Shown here: piece after piece, positions 55,207 to 64,000 of the stretch
Position numbering within the stretch: the stretch's first letter is position 1
Layout: each line of letters starts with the position of its first letter
From: Macrosoma leucophasiata
Taxonomy: Eukaryota > Arthropoda > Insecta > Lepidoptera > Hedylidae
Direction: 5' to 3'
Assembly (NCBI GenBank): GCA_036365455.1
Contig: JAWQUS010000032.1
Location: 17,430,001 to 17,494,000, forward strand
Length of the DNA: 64,000 nt
Made by a program: the position numbers and the translations under genes
Notes under the pieces: generated by a model
What the model was told of the DNA's origin: nothing
Database searches by the model: none
The model's input: only the letters and a program-made list of their open reading frames with translations

Positions 55207-57474
55207 TTAATTTTTTCTCTTTTTTGCTGGTCTTAATTCAATGGCCATGCCGCCAAAATCTGCTCTTTCCACAGGTCGTATTTTACTTAACTCCTTAGCC
55301 AACCGCAACATGGTCTCCATATTAGCTGTCGTTGGGTTCTCTTTGAAAAACCTATTGAGTCTGCAGAACTCGTCGTTTACTGATTTGAGACCAAATTCGT
55401 AAGATTCGTTGAAATTTTGAAATTGAGGTGGTGACGGACCGCTCGACACGCTTCCTGAACACCGTATTGAATTAACATCTATAGAGGCCTGGCATTCAAT
55501 ATCGCCGTTTTCCTCGTCCGTTTCCAGAAGATATGACTTTTCTGATTTTATTTCGACCTCCTCTAGATCCTCTTCAATCTGTTGAGAGCCCTCTGTTGTC
55601 GCAATAGTATTCAGCTGTGATAAAATCTCTTCCTCTTCTTTTATTATGGTATCAGTATTCACAGTGACATGTAATTCATTTTCTATTGTTTCCATATTCG
55701 AAGACTCTTCTTCTAATTCGAAGTCGTTGAATACTAATTTATCGTACAACTCTTTTTCCTCCTTTGACAAATCTGGAAACGCCAATAATTCGGGTCTCCT
55801 TTCGATCAAGGTACAGATATGATCACACAGATATCCACCGCGACCGACGTGGCAATCGCAACATAATGTGTCCGATTTAAAATAATAATACTTTGTCGGT
55901 GTCGTACAGTACAAAAATCTGTATTCATTCGGTCCCACCGCTGTAAAATTCTCATCGCTGAAGGTTAGTTTGGGCAAAAACTTGGTGTAGATTCTCGTGT
56001 TTGCATAGTCGTTTACGTGACTGTGGAGTATACGAAGGTTATGATTCTCCAAAATGTTGGCCACGACATCGATCATGATCATCATGGAAAAAGACTTGCA
56101 TCTGCGTGTTATAAAGTCCTTTGTGAACCGTACGGTCGCTTCGACTACACTTGGGAGATTGTTTGCGCCTAACAACCACTGCGCCCGTCTTTGCCACAGC
56201 AAAACTGCGCATAGTTTCAAGTTTTCTACCGTTTGAACGTAGTTGTTTTCTAAATCTACTACGTATTCGTGCGCACTTTCTTCTGTATCTGCGCACAACA
56301 ACTTCCAGAATTGAGTCATGATTGAGTGCCTTTTCCTTGTGTCCATTTTCATATCGATCTGTGATATGCACTGCCAAATTTCTGTGCACATAGACCAGCG
56401 GGACGATACTATGTGGCTCTCGGGAAATATCAAATATAAAACGGTCCTTATTACAGTCGACTCAACGGTTATTATTGTCTTCGGTTTTATTGCGCTACCC
56501 TCATTTTCCAAAGTTTTTTTTACCGAACTGAATACCTGTTTGTATGTTTCTTGTTCCGAGGTGGCGTGTATAATACATGCGATAGGAAAGGCGCCAACTT
56601 TCGTCGGCACGTATAGATAAGTGACGAAAGTACCGGGCTGTGCTTGTGTACTGTCTATCAAAACGCACTCCACTTTCAAATGCGATCGCATCCTTTTCAT
56701 AAGAGGACTGATCAGTATCGTCATCTCCGGATCGTCTGAGTATTCCACGGTAAAACCGTTGGCTTCCAATTTTCTTTTTTTTTCTTTCAATGTATTATAG
56801 ATACATTTATTATCTTCTGATAATTTCTGACACAAATACGTTACGTGTCTTATTCCTGGATTCATGTTTGCATTCGAAAGATATTCAGGTGCCTTATCTC
56901 CGTACTTCTCCGTTAACATTAATTCGTGGTAATATTTGGCGGCCGTTGGCGTGCAGCCGTTATTGAAGTAGTTGTAAAAAAGTTGGTCAGAATAGTCCCT
57001 ACTTTTCAACAGAATTAAAGAATCTGACTCGTGAACGCTATGGGAATGCACGAAATTTACTTTGATATGTACATTTAATTTTTCCTTCAGGTGTGGATCT
57101 TTTTTTATTGTGTATTTGCTGATAATTTTCACTTTGAACTCTATTTCCGCTTTGCAGTCTACGTTCCGGTGTGTCATGGTATTCTTACGTTTGTTGTTAC
57201 TAGGTGCCCGGTCACAGACATACACCTTGCGGAACACCAACCGTTTTAGAAAATCAAAAGAGCGGCCAACAATCCACGTTGTCCGTGTGAATTCGGAAAA
57301 CTTGCACATCCAGTTTTGAACGTAATCATTGTAAAAGTCGTTGCTCTTTTCGGTGTCCACTTTGCAACGTATTTCCGCGATGAACGATTGCGACGAGTCG
57401 AAATTGTATTTAATTAACTTTGCATCCAACGATATGGTGTTTAAGAAAGACAGAAACTGATCTTCGTCGTACAT
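55207..57474 (-). CDS. MULE/ZSWIM-like SWIM zinc-finger protein, copy A (755 aa, intronless)
   Basis: The first ATG is at 57474 (MYDEDQFLSFLNTISLDAK); ten further codons upstream stay open but only from a GTG. The ATG start aligns with the paralogue's. A Cys/His finger (C87, C107, H143, H145) follows a WIVGRSF-FLKRLVFRKVYVC stretch, as in FAR1/MULE and ZSWIM1/3-type proteins. A MULE-like RNase H fold spans about 265-410: VLIDSTQ gives the first acidic residue (D274), but the second site reads TVESTVIR (E338). The SWIM finger is CDCHVGRGGYLCDH (539-552). The tail is acidic, then has a conserved NESYEFGLKSVNDEF helix and a basic RPAKKRKN end (likely nuclear signal). Probably a nuclear DNA-binding protein derived from a MULE transposase; function unknown. 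It lies in a sno intron, antisense. Confidence 0.85.
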   Translation of the reverse strand: MYDEDQFLSFLNTISLDAKLIKYNFDSSQSFIAEIRCKVDTEKSNDFYNDYVQNWMCKFSEFTRTTWIVGRSFDFLKRLVFRKVYVCDRAPSNNKRKNTMTHRNVDCKAEIEFKVKIISKYTIKKDPHLKEKLNVHIKVNFVHSHSVHESDSLILLKSRDYSDQLFYNYFNNGCTPTAAKYYHELMLTEKYGDKAPEYLSNANMNPGIRHVTYLCQKLSEDNKCIYNTLKEKKRKLEANGFTVEYSDDPEMTILISPLMKRMRSHLKVECVLIDSTQAQPGTFVTYLYVPTKVGAFPIACIIHATSEQETYKQVFSSVKKTLENEGSAIKPKTIITVESTVIRTVLYLIFPESHIVSSRWSMCTEIWQCISQIDMKMDTRKRHSIMTQFWKLLCADTEESAHEYVVDLENNYVQTVENLKLCAVLLWQRRAQWLLGANNLPSVVEATVRFTKDFITRRCKSFSMMIMIDVVANILENHNLRILHSHVNDYANTRIYTKFLPKLTFSDENFTAVGPNEYRFLYCTTPTKYYYFKSDTLCCDCHVGRGGYLCDHICTLIERRPELLAFPDLSKEEKELYDKLVFNDFELEEESSNMETIENELHVTVNTDTIIKEEEEILSQLNTIATTEGSQQIEEDLEEVEIKSEKSYLLETDEENGDIECQASIDVNSIRCSGSVSSGPSPPQFQNFNESYEFGLKSVNDEFCRLNRFFKENPTTANMETMLRLAKELSKIRPVERADFGGMAIELRPAKKRKN

Positions 57475-57594
57475 TTCCAAATAAAAATTAGCCCCAATTA
57501 GCACTAAATTCGTATATATTGTAAGGAACCCGAAATACGTTGTTGGGATAAATCAATGTCTGGTAGCGCGAGGCGAAGTGGAACGTAGCACACT

Positions 57595-57609
57595 GTGCGC
57601 ATGCGTGAC
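57595..57609. promoter_or_regulatory. NRF1/Ewg-like palindrome upstream of gene A
   Basis: gtGCGCATGCGtgac, 121 bp above the ATG. The paralogue has acGCGCATGCGCgac at 128 bp. NRF1 (Ewg in flies) binds TGCGCATGCGCA-type sites in housekeeping promoters. Confidence 0.5.
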
Positions 57610-57651
57610 TGAGTTGTGAGAATCGGAGTGGGGTTTGTAGCGAATAATAAC

Positions 57652-57663
57652 AAAATGGCGGCG
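57652..57663. promoter_or_regulatory. YY1-like box upstream of gene A
   Basis: aaaATGGCGGCG, 178 bp above the ATG; the same string at 189 bp in the paralogue. Confidence 0.45.
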
Positions 57664-57849
57664 CTCGGCATAGTCGGCATGCGGCGCGGCAGGGCCGACG
57701 CCCGCCACCCCAGGTAGACGCCATTAGGCCCACTAGACTAGACGCTCGTCGCGTCGTATCTGTATTTTATAATTATTTGATAAACTTATGTCTCACTTCG
57801 AATCAATGAACGTTTGTAGTTTTATAAAGTTGACGCGTACATACCTTGA

Positions 57850-58160
57850 GTTATTTTATCATTTGTCAAATTCGTCTTCATTTATACGTTTATTTATGTT
57901 TGTACGTACATATTTGTTATACCTATTTATTCACATGTATGTGTATTGTATTTACGTATAAGTATGTATATTTGTGTCCATTTATTTATATATATTTATT
58001 ACAATGCTTTTCCTCTGAGATATTTACGATTTTGTATTTGTTTTTTTTTTCTATTTGCACCACAAACTGTTCTTTTCTACCCAAAGGTTGACTGGTAAAG
58101 AATGCTTTTTAGCATTAAATCCGCCTCATGTACTATTTCATGCAGAGTTTAAATAATTGT
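57850..58160. other. low-complexity TA/GTA-rich spacer
   Basis: Repeating tttatgtttgtacgtacat-like motifs without a unit long enough to define. No gene. Confidence 0.4.
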
Positions 58161-58167
58161 TTTTATA

Positions 58168-58262
58168 TTATTTCGCATTAACACATGCTTGTGAAATATA
58201 TTTTATTTTAAAGAAAAATGGAAAGAAAAATTTGACTTCAGGCGAGACTCGAACTCGCGGCC
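58168..58262 (-). mobile_element. SINE-C copy, partial
   Basis: Body agaaaaatggaaagaaaaat then the B-box half of the head (gcgagactcgaactcgcggc). Confidence 0.8.
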
Positions 58263-58540
58263 TACTGGTTAGAGTTTAAATAAATAAATACCTACATACA
58301 TGTCTACTAATATTGTAAAGAGGAAACATTTGTGTTTTTGTATGTATGTTTGTAAGTAACGTTTTCACAGAAAAACCATGAGACTGATTTCAAAAATTCT
58401 TTCACTATTAGATAGCTTCACTGAGTGACAAGCTATATTTTTAATTACATTCATTGCAAACGTGCGAGGCCGGGGCGAGCCACTACTTATAAAAAAATCA
58501 ATTGCTGTTCGTTAGTCTCGCTAAAACTGGAGAACGGCTG

Positions 58541-58750
58541 GACCGATTTGGCTAATTTTGGTTTTGAATGATTTTTGGTCCAGGGTCCAGAGGTCCAGGG
58601 AAGGTTTAAAAGGTAAGAAAATATGAAGGAATTGAAGGGAAATAGTACAAACCACAATTTCATTTTCCCATACAAATAGTCCGTATCTATCAAACCCTTG
58701 ACACATTATTTCATTCTGAGGCAATACGAAGTTTGCCGGGTCAGCTAGTG
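58541..58750 (-). repeat. LINE-type 3' tail, copy of 13006-13200
   Basis: ttggctaattttggttttga to agtttgccgggtcagctagt, about nine bases in ten matching the other copy by eye. Confidence 0.7.
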
Positions 58751-58932
58751 AACAATATTTTAGTTGAATATTTTTTTCCGGTGAGATATACCTACCTAAT
58801 ACTTAACACATTTATTTGAGTGACTTACTTCAAGAAAGAACACTGACCTCCGGTACGACTTACTTTATTTTACTGCCCTGAGGTCGCGGACAGACTGTCA
58901 CTCTGACTGACTGACACTCCTGTGAGTGTCCA

Positions 58933-59108
58933 GTTACCACACTTACCTCTGTGCCGGAAATTACAGGGTCGGAAATTACAGAGCCGTACATCACCACTTG
59001 ACCGGAACACGATAGTACTGAACACTACTATTTAGCGGCAAGTATATTAGGTAATGCGGTGGTGCCTACGCCCGCGAGCTCCGTCACTGGAGCTCTACCA
59101 CCAGTAAA
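58933..59108 (-). mobile_element. Rep1 retroposon, 5' half
   Basis: ctctgtgccggaaattacag to ctctaccaccagtaaaa. A short internal repeat (gtcggaaattacagagccg) was gained. Confidence 0.85.
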
Positions 59109-59109
59109 A

Positions 59110-59890
59110 ACAAGTAGGTACTCTGAAAGTTAATAGTTAATACTTTTATAGATGTTTTATTTTTAAAAATGTTTACTACACTACATTTGATTGATGGGTT
59201 TTAACATAGATGCGTCAATAATTAAAGAAGTTATTATTCATCGCAACAATTATCTAAATACGTTATCTTGATAATTTCGAACTCTTTTATAAAACACTGT
59301 CACAAGCAATACCTATGTTCATATAAATGTTGGTAGCTTATCTTAATTTCGTAATTTTGTATCCTTTCGTACACTGCCTAGGGGCACGGCAGTACCCCGG
59401 CAAGTCGAGCAAAAAAGCGGCATGGCCTTACCATCCTTTTCGACCCTCTAGTAACTCTGTTTTGAATAAAATTAGAAGCCTGAATATCCAGTAGCCATTA
59501 GTAGTATTCATTATGTAAACACGATATATTTTATTCAATTTTAGTTAGACAAAAGCTTCAAATTTTAAATACAATTACGGTCTTATTCATAAAAAACGCT
59601 TATAGAAGGTTTATAGCATTCATTCGTTAAAATTCTCTTTAATCCTTTAAAACGTTCTATAAAATTGTTTATTGAAAACGTTGTATTGTTAAAATTCTGT
59701 TAATAGGCCAAATGTTGCAAAGTGCAAGGAATTCAGTGGATAAATTGATCCAACAAAGACCATACACGCGGAATTGCCTACAAATTAAACGTGTGATAAT
59801 TACCTTATTTCAAATAGGAGAAAAAAAAATCTACGTCACAGGTGACATAACGTCATGTTAGTAAAAATCGCGCGCACTTCCTAACATTCA
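59110..59890. other. spacer between the two MULE/ZSWIM-like genes
   Basis: AT-rich, no gene. ggggcacggcagtaccccgg at about 59391 looks like a fragment of an interspersed repeat. Confidence 0.35.
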
Positions 59891-59891
59891 T

Positions 59892-60093
59892 GGGTACGTT
59901 CCATTTATCGACCGCAACGACCGCGACCAAAACCGCTGAAATTTTGGTGAAAGTACAAAATATTGGTGGGTCGGAGTTGACGCAATGCAGTCGCGAACAG
60001 TGACGTCATCGATCGATGACGTCGTACGATCGCTCGCGACGACCACGGGCCTCAAGTGGAACGGGTGTTACGGTCGATTAATGGAACGCGCCC
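59892..60093. mobile_element. MITE with GGGYRCGTTCCA ends, copy 2
   Basis: GGGTACGTTCCATTTATCGA and, inward, GGGCGCGTTCCATTAATCGA; 202 bp. Contains the palindrome gtcatcgatcgatgac. Confidence 0.8.
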
Positions 60094-60450
60094 AATGTGA
60101 CTTTCAACAATCAGCTGTTGAATGTCGGCCATATTTACGATCAACCTATGATTAGGGTTAACCAGCGACAACAGAACCGATATCGATGGGATTAACCTTA
60201 TAGTAGGGTTCTCTGGCCTATATAACTTTATAGGTAATAGGTTTATATTTGCGTTCCAAATAACGCTGGACGCCTGTTTCCATTCGAGGCCTGAAGGGCT
60301 AAATCTAAATGCTATTATGAATAATGTTTTTCCTAAAACATACTATTGCGAGCTTTTAGAGGTGTTATAACTTCGTTTGATATTACTCTCTCTTTAATGC
60401 TTTATGAACGACTGAGAAATGTAATAAAAAACGGACTTGATATAACAAGT

Positions 60451-60456
60451 TTTATT
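60451..60456 (-). terminator. AATAAA poly(A) signal of gene B
   Basis: 56 bp past the stop, as in copy A. Confidence 0.6.
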
Positions 60457-60511
60457 TAATTTAGTTACCTCTTACAACTTGGCAAGCGAATAAAAATCAA
60501 ATTAATACTGC

Positions 60512-62785
60512 CTAGTCAATTTTTCTCTTTTTTTCTGGTCGCAATTCGATCGACATGTTACTGAAATCAGCTGTTTCTACAGGTCGTATTTTACTTAACT
60601 CCTTAGCTAACCGCACCACAGTCTCCATATTAGCTGTCGTTGGGTTCTCTTCGAAAAACTTATTAAGTCTGCGGAACTCGTCGTTCACTGACTTGAGACC
60701 AAATTCGTAAGATTCGTTGAAACTTGCGAATGGAGGTGGTGACGGATTGTTCGACACGCTTCCTGAACGCTGTATTGAATTAACGTCTATAGAGGCCTGG
60801 CATTCAATCTCGTCGTTTTCTGACTCTGACTCCTCATCTGTTTGCAGATGAATTGACTTTTCTGATTTAATTTCGGCTTGCTCTAAGTCGTCTTCGCTCT
60901 CTTGAGAAGCTTCTGTTGTCCCTAGAGACATCTTTTCCGTGTTGTTCACCGAGACACTCGTATTCAGCTGAAGTGAAATCTGTTCCCCTTGCTCTCCTCT
61001 TTTTATGTCATCAGTGTTCACAGTGACATTTAACTCATTTTCCTCTGTTTCCAATTTTGAAGACTCTTCTTCTAATTCGAAGTCGTTGCCTGCTAATTTA
61101 TCGTACAACTCTTTTTCCTCCTTTGACAAATCTGGAAACGCCAATAAATCGGTGCTGACCGTCGCGATCAAAGTGCATATGTGATCACACATATGTCCGT
61201 CGCGACCGACGTCGCAATCGCAACATAATGTGTCCGATCTAAAATAATGATACTTTGTCGGTGTCGTACAGTACAAGAATCTGTATTCATTCGGTCCGAC
61301 CGATGTAAAATTCTCATCGTTAAAGGTTACTTTGGACAAAAACTTGGTGTAGATACTCCTGCTCGCATACTTGTTTACGTGACTGTGGAGTATGCGACCG
61401 TTGTGATTCTCCAAGATATTGGCCACAACATCGATCATGATCACCATGGTAAAAGACTTGCATCTACTTGTAATAAAGTCTTTTGTGGACCGTAGGGTCG
61501 TTTCAACTAAACTTGGGAGTTTGTTGTCACCTAACAGCCACTGCTCACGTCTTTTCCACAGCTGATATGCGCATAATCTCAAGTTTTCTACCATCTGAAC
61601 GTGGAAGTCTAAATCTGAGATGTGTTTGAAAGCATTTTCTTCTGTATCTGTGCGCAATAACTTCCAGAAATTTGTCATAATCCTATGCCTTTCCCTTGTA
61701 TTAATTTTTATATTGTTGTCTGATATGCACTGCCAAATTTTTGTGCACATGGACCAGGGAGACGATACTATGTGGCTCTCGGGAAATATAAAAAATAAAA
61801 TGGTCCTTAATATATCTGAATCAGTGATTATTATTGTCTTCGGTTTTATCGCGTTGCCGTCGTTTTCCAAAGTCCTTTTTACCGAACTGAATACTTGTTT
61901 GTATGTTTCTATTTCCGAGGTGGCGTGTAAAATACATGCGATAGGAAAAGCCCCAACTTTCGTCAGCACGTATAGATAAGTGACGAAGGGACCGGATTCT
62001 ACTTGTGTACTGTCTATTAAAACGCACTCCGCTTTCAAGTGCGCTCGTATTCTTTTCATCAGAGGACTTATTAATATCGTCATCTGTGGATCGGCTGCAT
62101 ATTCCACAGTAAAACCTTTGGCTTCCAAACATTTTTTCTTTTCATCCAGAATATAACCTATACTTCTAGCTCTTCGATCCTTTCTTTTCGTACTCAAATA
62201 CACCACGTTTGTTAATGTTGGATTTATGTTTCCATTCGAAAGATATTCTGGTGCCTTATCTCCGTACTTCTCGATCAACGTTAATTCGTGGTAATGTTTG
62301 GCGGCCGTTGGCATATAGCCGTCATTGAGGGAGCTTGTCAATGAAATTATAGATTCTAACGCGAAAACTTCATGTGAATGCACGGAATATATGTTGATGC
62401 ACACATTCAAATCTTCCCTCAGATATGGATCTTCTCCAATTGTCTGTTTATTGAATAAAAACACTCTTAATGCTATATTCGCTTGGCACTCTTCTTGGTC
62501 GTCTGTATTGCTTTTCTTGTTTTTGTGGTTACAGACGAACATTTTGCGGTACACCAATAGTTTGCGAAAACTGCGCCTAACCATCCACATCGTCTGAGTG
62601 AATTCGGAAAACTTGTGAATCCAATCTTGAGCGTAATCATTGTAGAAGTTGTCGCTCTGTTCAGTTTTCACTTTGCATCGTATTTCCGCCTTGAACGTTT
62701 GCGCCGATTCGAAATTGAATGATATAAACTTTGCATCCGGCGAAATGCCGGTCAGGAAAGACTTTAACTTATTCCCTTCGCACAT
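60512..62785 (-). CDS. MULE/ZSWIM-like SWIM zinc-finger protein, copy B (757 aa, intronless)
   Basis: First ATG at 62785 (MCEGNKLKSFLTGISPDAK); the frame stays open 27 codons upstream but has no ATG. It is collinear with copy A, with clear similarity throughout and strongest near the C-terminus. Cys/His finger at C85, C100, H136, H138. MULE-like fold: CVLIDSTQ (D258), IIITDSDILRT (D322), FPESHIVSSPWS, and TDTEENAF (E382/E383), so all three acidic positions expected of MULE transposases may be present. SWIM finger CDCDVGRDGHMCDH (522-535). The acidic segment is longer than in A and ends with the same NESYEFGLKSVNDEF helix and RPEKKRKID. No terminal inverted repeats or 9-bp duplications were seen, which argues for a host gene, not a mobile MULE. 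Function unknown; probably nuclear and DNA-binding. Confidence 0.85.
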   Translation of the reverse strand: MCEGNKLKSFLTGISPDAKFISFNFESAQTFKAEIRCKVKTEQSDNFYNDYAQDWIHKFSEFTQTMWMVRRSFRKLLVYRKMFVCNHKNKKSNTDDQEECQANIALRVFLFNKQTIGEDPYLREDLNVCINIYSVHSHEVFALESIISLTSSLNDGYMPTAAKHYHELTLIEKYGDKAPEYLSNGNINPTLTNVVYLSTKRKDRRARSIGYILDEKKKCLEAKGFTVEYAADPQMTILISPLMKRIRAHLKAECVLIDSTQVESGPFVTYLYVLTKVGAFPIACILHATSEIETYKQVFSSVKRTLENDGNAIKPKTIIITDSDILRTILFFIFPESHIVSSPWSMCTKIWQCISDNNIKINTRERHRIMTNFWKLLRTDTEENAFKHISDLDFHVQMVENLRLCAYQLWKRREQWLLGDNKLPSLVETTLRSTKDFITSRCKSFTMVIMIDVVANILENHNGRILHSHVNKYASRSIYTKFLSKVTFNDENFTSVGPNEYRFLYCTTPTKYHYFRSDTLCCDCDVGRDGHMCDHICTLIATVSTDLLAFPDLSKEEKELYDKLAGNDFELEEESSKLETEENELNVTVNTDDIKRGEQGEQISLQLNTSVSVNNTEKMSLGTTEASQESEDDLEQAEIKSEKSIHLQTDEESESENDEIECQASIDVNSIQRSGSVSNNPSPPPFASFNESYEFGLKSVNDEFRRLNKFFEENPTTANMETVVRLAKELSKIRPVETADFSNMSIELRPEKKRKID

Positions 62786-62912
62786 TTCTAAAATTTGAAT
62801 TTGTCGCTCAGCAACGAATTTTATATATTTAATAACGGACGCGTTACTATACGGTTGTCCATTCAATCAAAGTCTGATAGCGCGAGGCGAAATGGAACGT
62901 AGTGTTTCTGAC

Positions 62913-62927
62913 CACGCGCATGCGCGA
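62913..62927. promoter_or_regulatory. NRF1/Ewg-like palindrome upstream of gene B
   Basis: acGCGCATGCGCgac, almost a perfect NRF1 site, aligned in position with copy A. Confidence 0.55.
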
Positions 62928-62973
62928 CTGAGTTTTGTAAGTCAGTGTTAAGTTTGTTTTTGAAGCGTGTAAC

Positions 62974-62985
62974 AAAATGGCGGCG
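62974..62985. promoter_or_regulatory. YY1-like box upstream of gene B
   Basis: aaaATGGCGGCG, conserved with copy A. Confidence 0.45.
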
Positions 62986-63120
62986 CGCGGCATGCGACAG
63001 ATCGGCACCTACTAGACGCCGGGAACCGACCGAGCGACCTTCCAAGACCTAGAGCGAGCGAGACGGACAGCGACAGGCGACAGAAAGACGCCGCCACCGC
63101 GTCGCACGCATCGCATTTTA

Positions 63121-63318
63121 ACGACCCGGTTAGTCCAGCGGTGTGAAACCATCGTTTGATTCGAAGGGTCGCGGGTTCGATCCCCGGACCTTGATAAATA
63201 TTTGTATGGCCTACAGATATTTGTTTCGGGTCTGGGTGTTTGTGTATGTGTTGTATGTGTGCAACGGCACCCACGAAACAGGTTTATATTTACTGTGGGG
63301 CTGTGAGTATAAGCGCAT
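63121..63318 (+). mobile_element. SINE-A inserted in the upstream region of gene B
   Basis: Complete head (gacccggttagtccagcggt, gggttcgatccccgg) and body. It is flanked by a 9-bp duplication CGCATTTTA (63112-63120 and about 63316-63324). The corresponding region of copy A lacks it. Confidence 0.88.
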
Positions 63319-63540
63319 TTTATTTTATTTATTATTTATCGCAGTCGCGCCGTCGCGTCGTATTGCGATCTCGTAAATTCATAAACGTCGTCACTTCGAA
63401 TTAATCAACCTTCGTATTTAAATAAAGTTGACGCGTACATTGTACATACCTACATAATAATATTATATAATGATATAGTTTGCACATTTTTACGATAAGA
63501 TACCTATTTATTTTTATGAATAAATAAAAATACGCTTACA

Positions 63541-63697
63541 CTGTGTGTGCCGTTGTTCACACACGACACATACACAAACACACAGACCCGAAACAAATAT
63601 CTGTAAGCCATACAAATATTTGTCCCGGTACGGGGATCGAACCCGTGAGCCTCGCTTCAAACGGTCGTCACACACCGCTGAGCAACTAGGTCGTATA
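63541..63697 (-). mobile_element. SINE-A, inverted copy
   Basis: tgtgccgttgttcacacacg (body) to ggggatcgaacccgtgagcc (B box) and gagcaactaggtcgt (head). Confidence 0.85.
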
Positions 63698-63861
63698 TCA
63701 GTCGCAACAATTGATTTGCTTACCTGCTCTAACAAAAGGCCTCTCGGTATTGATGCAGCGAGAAAGTACTATGCTCAAGGTCAATGGATTGAACTGCAGA
63801 GAATTGGCGATTCTATTTTTAAACACAGCTGGATATCTATCTAGACGTTGGATTGGAATTG

Positions 63862-63930
63862 TACAGCTTAGTGATGGGGCTCGAGGGCGTAGGCACCATC
63901 GCATTATCTAATCTATTTTCCGCTAAATGA
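63862..63930 (+). mobile_element. Rep1 head fragment
   Basis: cttagtgatggggctcgagg ... ttttccgctaaatgataatg, diverged. Confidence 0.65.
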
Positions 63931-63940
63931 TAATGACTGA

Positions 63941-64000
63941 CGACCCGGTTAGTTCAGCGTTGTGAGACTACAGTTTGATTCGAAGGGTCGCGGGTTCGAT
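63941..64000 (+). mobile_element. SINE-A head, cut by the window edge
   Basis: gacgacccggttagttcagc ... gtcgcgggttcgat. Confidence 0.85.

Noticed and set aside
56039..56620. Antisense and offset frames inside copy A
   Set aside because: They overlap the 755-codon gene and have no support of their own.
57475..57504. Ten extra N-terminal codons for copy A
   Set aside because: The frame can only start there from GTG. The first ATG at 57474 aligns with the paralogue's first ATG, so it was chosen.
55207..57845. Copy A as an active MULE transposon
   Set aside because: No terminal inverted repeats or 9-bp duplications were found, a catalytic site seems changed, and the duplicated unit includes promoter-like and poly(A) sequence.
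62786..62866. Twenty-seven extra N-terminal codons for copy B
   Set aside because: The upstream start would be TTG; no ATG exists before 62785.

Overview
The window looks like nuclear DNA from a moth or butterfly (Lepidoptera). It is AT-rich, its protein-coding sequence sits in short GC-rich exons with GT-AG introns, and the introns are packed with tRNA-headed SINEs, A-tailed retroposons, RTE/Jockey-like LINE tails, hAT-type elements, a mariner and snapback MITEs. There is no operon structure and no bacterial signal. The assignment to Lepidoptera is inferred from repeat style and gene sequence; no species can be named.

Layout. (1) 1-7154 holds no recognisable gene, only repeats, including a textbook 1,026-bp non-autonomous hAT inserted in a SINE. 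(2) 7155-26051, minus strand, is a complete 12-exon gene for an arginine/serine-rich coiled-coil protein 2 (RSRC2) orthologue: 464 codons, all splice phases agreeing, an RS/RD/RE-rich middle and a SMAP-type C-terminus. Its introns carry a short LTR element with identical LTRs, a mariner with both terminal repeats and one frameshift, and many MITEs. (3) 26052-30756 is the space between two divergent genes and holds LINE 3' ends. (4) From about 30757 to beyond the window, plus strand, is strawberry notch (sno/SBNO), a nuclear helicase-like regulator in the Notch/EGFR network. Fourteen exons are placed up to 52005; thirteen are certain and the first is inferred. The second half of the protein lies past base 64000, so the intron opening at 52006 is at least 12 kb.

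(5) Inside that intron, on the opposite strand, sit two intact intronless paralogous genes (55207-57474 and 60512-62785; 755 and 757 codons). Each encodes a Cys/His finger, a MULE-transposase-like RNase H fold, a SWIM zinc finger and a basic tail. They share promoter-like sequence (an NRF1/Ewg-like palindrome and a YY1-like ATGGCGGC box at the same spacing) and an AATAAA about 55 bp past the stop. I see no transposon termini. This tandem pair of apparently domesticated MULE/ZSWIM-type genes is the most interesting thing in the window.

The two host genes fit a nuclear theme (RNA processing and chromatin/transcription), but nothing in the sequence shows that they act together. Many open frames here are chance or transposon-derived and are left out.
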